This document shows positions 63,428-64,000 of a stretch of DNA of 64,000 nucleotides, piece by piece (within the stretch, counting starts at the first letter, position 1; each line of letters starts with the position of its first letter). The position numbers and the translations under genes are program-made. This stretch comes from Fonsecaea monophora. Taxonomy: Eukaryota > Ascomycota > Eurotiomycetes > Chaetothyriales > Herpotrichiellaceae. The notes beneath the pieces are model-generated. The model was not told where the DNA came from. It was given only the letters and a program-made list of their open reading frames with translations, and ran no database searches. The DNA is taken from assembly GCF_001642475.1 (NCBI RefSeq), contig NW_019174040.1, positions 41,363 through 105,362 on the forward strand, written 5' to 3'.

Positions 63428-64000
63428 TTCTCTGCACGTAATGTTGCCGGCAGGAGCAGTCGCGAAGTGTCATATGTAAAGTTGTGGCCAGCACATCCAC
63501 CTGCGGTTTACGTGGTACTACGGTTTGGGGACGATTGTCGCCGCTTTTAATGCACACAAGAACTCTGGTCTTTTGCGAGTGTAGCATGTACCTCGTGCTC
63601 TTCGAGCCTAATATTAGGTTTAACATTATCTGGATACTGGAGAACTTCTAGCTTATCCTCCGTGCCTAGGTAATGATGAGATCATCAAAGGAGCTACTGG
63701 TGATTGAACAATCACATAGCATTTACTGTAGGTCCCTTCTCCGTTTACAAAAGCAGCGGAGGATATCCTTCAAACGGTGTTAGAAAGTATCCCCGCACGT
63801 GCCCAATTGCTAGTTTTGGTCTCTATGCACCGCCGGAAATTTTTTCACTCCGTAAAGCATTACTTGTCTTAGCTTCCCAGACCCTTAGCGCGGCGCCTAC
63901 GGCGTTTAGCTCAACGCTAAACCTTTTCCTCCGGAAAAGGCCTTCGCCAGAAGGGTCTGGGAGCTAATACGTGAAAACACCCTGATCTCGCGTTCGCGTT
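63428..64000. other. Right-edge region upstream of the ZW10-like gene
   Basis: 573 bases: promoter of the ZW10-like gene, then somewhat AT-richer sequence and the foldback element at 63869-63967. No gene recognised before the window ends. Confidence 0.5.
63869..63967. repeat. Foldback (multi-hairpin) element, MITE-like
   Basis: An outer inverted repeat, 63869-63886 (TTAGCTTCCCAGACCCTT) against 63951-63967 (AAGGGTCTGGGAGCTAA), matches at all but one inserted base. Within it are three perfect small hairpins in a row: CGCC-TAC-GGCG (63894-63904), TTTAGC-TCAAC-GCTAAA (63905-63921) and CCTTTTCC-TCC-GGAAAAGG (63922-63940). Nearly the whole 99 bases can pair. It encodes nothing. Short terminal inverted repeats next to TA are in keeping with a tiny non-autonomous DNA transposon. 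Confidence 0.6.

Noticed and set aside
1..64000. A secondary-metabolite gene cluster
   Set aside because: I found no polyketide synthase, peptide synthetase, terpene cyclase or cytochrome P450; the SDR, MFS and regulator genes alone do not make such a cluster.

Overview
The window is nuclear DNA from a filamentous ascomycete. Genes are split by short introns with fungal signals (GTRNGT donors, CTAAC/CTGAC branch points, YAG acceptors). The content is typically fungal: two Zn2Cys6 regulators, a HET-domain protein, MFS and amino-acid permeases, and single-copy housekeeping genes. The style and gene mix would fit Eurotiomycetes, perhaps a black yeast (Chaetothyriales), but that placement is inference. 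I saw no rRNA, tRNA, CRISPR or intact transposon.

Layout. 1-8.4 kb: the 3' end of an unknown gene, then the divergent pair SLU7 (splicing) and REV3 (polymerase zeta). 8.8-20.8 kb: an accessory-looking stretch with a Zn2Cys6 regulator, a transaldolase-family enzyme facing an SDR across a shared promoter, a sparse 1.8 kb tract, an APH-type kinase-fold protein, a small unknown protein and a trypsin-fold peptidase. 21.5-29.8 kb: a probable catabolic set made of an MFS sugar transporter, a Gfo/Idh/MocA oxidoreductase and a divergent Zn2Cys6 regulator. 30.4-39.7 kb: housekeeping genes, namely an NVJ2-like SMP lipid-transfer protein, proteasome beta-7 (PRE4), an NFX1/FAP1 zinc-finger protein and a small glycine-rich hydrophilic protein. 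40.8-47.1 kb: a GC-rich membrane protein, a HET-domain protein and a kappa-class GST/DsbA-fold enzyme. 48-57.4 kb: a possible broken or missed small gene, a CobW/ZNG1 GTPase, a second SDR, ornithine decarboxylase, a lysine-methyltransferase-fold protein and an unknown cysteine-clustered protein. 58.1-63.4 kb: an amino-acid permease convergent with a ZW10-like tethering subunit. The last 130 bases hold a compact foldback repeat.

The most interesting non-gene signal is a 10-mer (TTAGCGGCGG) next to an 11-bp palindrome (GGCGGWCCGCC). It occurs both in the transaldolase/SDR promoter and upstream of the sugar transporter. This suggests that the two accessory blocks, 11 kb apart, are co-regulated by a Zn2Cys6 factor, and two such factors lie in the window. 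I rebuilt exon structures by hand from splice signals and frame continuity. They are consistent in phase but have not been tested against transcripts.
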